Assembly (NCBI RefSeq): GCF_007677725.1
Contig: NZ_VEDF01000012.1
Span: 1 to 64,000 of the forward strand
Direction: 5' to 3'
DNA length: 64,000 nucleotides
Source: Pseudomonas sp. URMO17WK12:I11
GTDB taxonomy: Bacteria; Pseudomonadota; Gammaproteobacteria; Pseudomonadales; Pseudomonadaceae
Shown: one piece after another, positions 60,681-64,000 of the stretch
Position numbering within the stretch: the stretch's first letter is position 1
Layout of the letters: every line of letters begins with the position of its first letter
Position numbers and translations under genes: made by a program
Notes under the pieces: generated by a model
The model's database searches: none
What the model was told of the DNA's origin: nothing
What the model saw: the letters and a program-made list of their open reading frames with translations, nothing else

Positions 60681-62594
60681 ATGTTCTACCTGCCCCTGAC
60701 CAGCGAGCAAGCCGACCACCTGGCCACCCCATCCGACGCCACCGATTTCTTCAAGGCCGCCAGCCTGCTCGAAGCCGCCGCCGTGTTGTTCGTGCAAAAC
60801 GTCCCCCGCCAGCCGGCCAATGCCACCGCGGACACCCAGGAACGCCGTTTCGCCGAGATCGTGCGCATCGCCAATGACGTCGAACAAGCAGCCCCTGACC
60901 GCTTCCAGAGCCACGTCGCGCAGCGGTTCGAGCGCGAAGCGTTCGCCATGGGCCTGGGCCTGCTCGGCGAGAACGGCGTCGCACTGGTATCTGCCGAAAC
61001 CCAATACCAGCCCGCCGAATTTCTCGACCCCGACGGCCAGTGGAATTTCCAGTTCGCCAGCAGCTACCGGCAACGCGTCACCCCGCTGCACCCGGTGCAC
61101 CTACCCGCCCTGGCCAGCGACCTCACGCTCAGCGACCAGCAGCATCGCCTGCTGCGCGAGTTCCTCTGCGGCGTCGAGGAGTCGGTGGCCGTGCAGGGCT
61201 TCGCCGGTACCGGCAAGACCTTCCTCATTCACCAGTTCGCCCGCCTGCTCGAGCCCCAGCGCACCCTGTTGCTGGCCCTGACCGAAGGCCAATTACGGGC
61301 GCTGCGGGCACGCGTCAAAGACCCCGAGGCCTACACTGCATTGACCTTCGGCCAATTGGCCGACGAAATCCTCAACCGCGACCTGACCAGTAATGGCTGG
61401 CGGCTGCGCGACCCGTATCGCACCAAGCTGTCCTGGCGGCCGCAGGAAGCGCAGGTGGTACGCTGGCTGAACATTCCCGACATTGGCCCGCTGGCCGCCT
61501 GCGACGTCGTCGCCCTGTGCATCAAGGCAGTGCGCAGTTTCTGCCGCAGTGGCGACAGCGACGTGCAACTGCACCACTTGCCATGGGCCGGGCCGGGCAG
61601 CACGCCGTTGGACCAGCAGGTGCTGTTGGAGAAGGCGCGGCTGTATTGGCAGGAACTGATACGCCCATCCGCGCGCGAGATCCAGTTACCGGTGCGTGAT
61701 TATCATCGGGTCAAGCTGCTGTCGTTGACCGCTGAGGTGATCGACAGCCGCTACCGCCATGTCATCGTCGATGAAGCCCATGAACTGTCCGCGCCCATGC
61801 TGGCGTTGCTCGATCGCAGCCCGCAGTCGGTCATCGCCCTGGGCGACGAGCTGCAGAACCTCAACGGCCTGAGCCCCCACCATGGCAGCTTCATCCGCCA
61901 GCGCTGCATCGATCACTCGCTGCGCGCAGGCCCTGCCATGGACGGGGTGCTGAACCCGCTGATCCAGGCCCATCCGGCAGCGATTCAAGGTGCCTTCAGC
62001 GGCAGCGCCGAGCACTACACGCGGGTCAGTTTCTTCGACACGGTGAGCGTTCCCGAGCAACCTACCGCGTTGATCGTCGATGACGAATGGGGCTTGTTCG
62101 GCTGGTTCCAGCGTCTGACCCACCAGGGCGTGCCGTTCGTGCTGCTCAAGGGCGCGCGCAAGGACTTCGAACTGTTCGTCGAAGACTGCATCGAGCTGTA
62201 CCGCTACGGCACCCGAGCACGTCACCCGATGCTGTTTCGCTATCCCAGCTGGCACGCGTTGGAGCAAGACAAGGGCGACGACAAAGCCTTCATTGCCGTG
62301 GCCGGCATGCTGCGCAAGGGCTATACCGCTGAACACTTCGCCAAGGCCAAGGGCCGTTATCGCTGGGACAAGGCGCCCAAGCTTTTCCTGGGCCGGGTCT
62401 GCGATGTGAAGAACATGGAGTTTGCCCGGGTGATGGTTTCGCCCGAGCTGATGGTCGCGCCGGGCGCCGCCGGCAACCGCAACGAGCGTGCGCGCATGCT
62501 GGCAGGGCTGTACACGGCCTGTTCGCGTGCCCGGCACGAACTGATCGTACCGGGTGGGATGCTCGATTGGGTCAAGGACCAGACGCGCAGTTGA
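60681..62594 (+). CDS. SF1 (UvrD-like) helicase/ATPase of unknown role
   Basis: 637 residues. Walker A GFAGTGKT at 173-180, Walker B VDEAHE with DEAH at 364-367, motif III-like ALGDELQNLNG (386-396) and motif VI LYTACSRARHELIV near 605-620. The N-terminal 150 residues are not a standard helicase part. Between motifs Ia and II is a helical insert of about 150 residues. It is shorter than UvrD and lacks clear RecB-type nuclease motifs. No membrane segments. A stand-alone gene beside an IS and a repeat, in line with an accessory DNA-processing or defence role, which is speculation. Confidence 0.8.
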   Translation: MFYLPLTSEQADHLATPSDATDFFKAASLLEAAAVLFVQNVPRQPANATADTQERRFAEIVRIANDVEQAAPDRFQSHVAQRFEREAFAMGLGLLGENGVALVSAETQYQPAEFLDPDGQWNFQFASSYRQRVTPLHPVHLPALASDLTLSDQQHRLLREFLCGVEESVAVQGFAGTGKTFLIHQFARLLEPQRTLLLALTEGQLRALRARVKDPEAYTALTFGQLADEILNRDLTSNGWRLRDPYRTKLSWRPQEAQVVRWLNIPDIGPLAACDVVALCIKAVRSFCRSGDSDVQLHHLPWAGPGSTPLDQQVLLEKARLYWQELIRPSAREIQLPVRDYHRVKLLSLTAEVIDSRYRHVIVDEAHELSAPMLALLDRSPQSVIALGDELQNLNGLSPHHGSFIRQRCIDHSLRAGPAMDGVLNPLIQAHPAAIQGAFSGSAEHYTRVSFFDTVSVPEQPTALIVDDEWGLFGWFQRLTHQGVPFVLLKGARKDFELFVEDCIELYRYGTRARHPMLFRYPSWHALEQDKGDDKAFIAVAGMLRKGYTAEHFAKAKGRYRWDKAPKLFLGRVCDVKNMEFARVMVSPELMVAPGAAGNRNERARMLAGLYTACSRARHELIVPGGMLDWVKDQTRS

Positions 62595-62627
62595 GCGTCG
62601 GGGCTGCCAGGCAGCCCCAAGGGCTGA

Positions 62628-64000
62628 TCAGTTGCGATCCAGCCAAACGGTCTGGGCGTTGGTGAATTCACGCACACCAAAGTGCGACAGCTCACGCCCA
62701 AAACCACTCTTTTTCACGCCGCCAAAGGCGACCCGTGGGTCGGAGGCGCAGTAACCGTTGATGAACACCGCGCCGGTATCCAGCGCTGCGGTCATGCGCT
62801 CGGCCAGCGCATAGTCGGCGGTGTAGATGGTCGAGGCCAGGCCAAATTCACTGTCATTGGCCAGCTCCACGGCATGCTCGGCGTCACGCGCGGTGATGAT
62901 CGCCGCCACCGGCCCGAACAGCTCCTGCTTGAACGCGGTCATGTCCGGCGTGACGTTGGCGAACACGGTGGGCGCGTAGAAGTTGCCCACGCCTTCGAGC
63001 TTGTTGCCACCGAGCAGCAGCGTCGCGCCTTCGGCCAAAGTAGCCTGCACCTGGCCATCGAGCTCGTCGCGCAGGTCATAGCGAGCCATGGGGCCAATGT
63101 AGGTGTCGTCCTGCAACGGGTTGCCGATGTTCAGCTGGCGGGTGGCCGCGACGAATTTCTGAGTGAACGCCTCGGCAATGCTCTGCTCGACGATCAGGCG
63201 CTTGGCCGCCGCGCACACCTGGCCGGTGTTTTGGTAGCGGCCGATTACCGCCGCCTGCACGGCCGCGTCCAGGTCGGCATCGGCGAGGACGATGAAGGGG
63301 TCTGAGCCACCCAGCTCCAGCACGCATTTCTTCAGCGCAGCCCCGGCTTGCGCGCCGATGGCCATGCCCGCACGGACGCTGCCGGTCAGGGTCACGGCGA
63401 CGATGCGCGGGTCGTTGATGGCACGGGTCACGCCCTCAGGGGTCACGTTCAGCACCTCGAACACGCCGCTTGGCACACCGGCCTCCCTGAACAGCTCACC
63501 CAGCAGGTAGGCGCTGCCCATCACGTTTGGCGCGTGCTTGAGTACATAGGTGTTGCCCGCCAGGATCGCCGGTACCGCACCGCGCAGCACCTGCCAGATC
63601 GGGAAGTTCCAGGGCATCACCGCAAGGATCGGGCCCAGCGGGCGGTATTCGATACGGGCTTTTTCCACCTGCGTAGGTTCGGCAGCGAGCATCGCCGGGC
63701 CATGTTCGGCGTACCAGCGGCACAGACCGACGCATTTGGCGACTTCACCGCGGGCCTGGGTGATCGGCTTGCCGATTTCACGGCTGATCATCTTCGCAAA
63801 GGCTTCGGTCTTGGCCTCAAGCGTGCTGGCCAGGGCAAGCAGGTATTCGCTGCGCTGACCCAGCGACACCTGCCGCCATTGGCCATAGCCAGCCTTGGCG
63901 CGTTGCAGCGCCGCTTCCAGTGCGGCGTCGGTGTCATAGGGATAGGCGCCAATCTGCTCGCCGCTGAACGGGTCGACGGAGATGGCGTGGGTCAGGCTGC
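62628..64000 (-). CDS. Partial: NAD-dependent succinate-semialdehyde dehydrogenase (ALDH)
   Basis: The 5' end is outside the window. The frame stays open to the edge (SLTHAISVDPFSGEQIGAYPYDTDA...), so the GTG at 63869 is not the real start. Visible are ILAVMPWNFPIWQVLRGAVPAILAGN, LTGSVRAGMAIG, ELGGSDPFIV with the general-base Glu, and catalytic Cys in NTGQVCAAAKR. The SDP variant after ELGG and the overall sequence fit the Sad/YneI branch that oxidises succinate semialdehyde, the last step of putrescine/GABA degradation, in keeping with the polyamine operon nearby. Confidence 0.88.
   Translation of the reverse strand, partial: SLTHAISVDPFSGEQIGAYPYDTDAALEAALQRAKAGYGQWRQVSLGQRSEYLLALASTLEAKTEAFAKMISREIGKPITQARGEVAKCVGLCRWYAEHGPAMLAAEPTQVEKARIEYRPLGPILAVMPWNFPIWQVLRGAVPAILAGNTYVLKHAPNVMGSAYLLGELFREAGVPSGVFEVLNVTPEGVTRAINDPRIVAVTLTGSVRAGMAIGAQAGAALKKCVLELGGSDPFIVLADADLDAAVQAAVIGRYQNTGQVCAAAKRLIVEQSIAEAFTQKFVAATRQLNIGNPLQDDTYIGPMARYDLRDELDGQVQATLAEGATLLLGGNKLEGVGNFYAPTVFANVTPDMTAFKQELFGPVAAIITARDAEHAVELANDSEFGLASTIYTADYALAERMTAALDTGAVFINGYCASDPRVAFGGVKKSGFGRELSHFGVREFTNAQTVWLDRN

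Overview
The window is a GC-rich Pseudomonas chromosome segment, most like the P. putida group. The evidence is gene content and order: a mobA / RND pump / RstAB-like block; an ilvA - Fe-ADH - gapN block; an exopolysaccharide cluster resembling the one called Pea in P. putida KT2440; and a gamma-glutamyl-polyamine block ending at a succinate-semialdehyde dehydrogenase. The species call comes from recall of gene order and protein character, not from a search. I saw no rRNA, tRNA or CRISPR array.

Layout. 1-4.5 kb (minus): the tail of a type VI secretion VgrG island (vgrG, a DUF4123-like adaptor, the start of a cargo gene), then alkB and mobA. 4.5-11 kb: an RND pump and its lipoprotein adaptor (minus), divergent from an OmpR-type response regulator and sensor kinase. 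11-19.3 kb (minus): a five-gene operon wecB-nfrB-nfrA-DUF4434-diguanylate cyclase, in which the first four genes overlap. It looks like a complete exopolysaccharide system of the NfrAB type, gated by c-di-GMP, with its own sugar epimerase and its own diguanylate cyclase. 19.4-27.5 kb: a PACE efflux gene; ilvA behind an isoleucine-codon attenuator that can be read directly in the sequence; an Fe-alcohol dehydrogenase; an unrecognised Cys-rich protein; gapN; and a membrane GGDEF-EAL protein.

27.6-51 kb is a large exopolysaccharide cluster. Plus-strand genes encode an acyltransferase, a GT61 transferase, a 58-residue protein with a PEP-CTERM-like tail, a short OPX export protein paired with a separate outer-membrane beta-barrel, a Wzz/GumC co-polymerase, a BY-kinase, a tiny Tat-signal protein coupled to a GMC oxidoreductase, two hexapeptide acyltransferases, five glycosyltransferases (GT2 x3, GT4, WecG/TagA), a VirK/DUF535 protein and a WbaP/WcaJ-type initiating transferase. 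A minus-strand insert carries the Wzy-like polymerase, a secreted clan-A glycoside hydrolase and galE. FleQ-box-like sequence precedes the cluster, and a hairpin-rich leader precedes the OPX gene.

51-64 kb: a LysR regulator and L-serine dehydratase; a polyamine catabolic operon (glutamine-synthetase-like ligase, periplasmic binding protein, FAD oxidase) with a divergent AraC regulator; then a roughly 270-bp-arm inverted repeat with microsatellites in its centre. A complete 1,255-bp IS3-family element has inserted into its right arm, with a 3-bp target duplication. The window ends with an SF1 helicase-like ATPase and a 5'-truncated aldehyde dehydrogenase.

The common theme is surface polysaccharide and c-di-GMP: two separate export systems, one with a built-in c-di-GMP receptor, plus two c-di-GMP enzymes. 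The candidates most worth following are the NfrAB-DGC operon, the PEP-CTERM-like protein with no exosortase in view, the Tat peptide/GMC pair inside a polysaccharide cluster, and the structured leader of the OPX gene.
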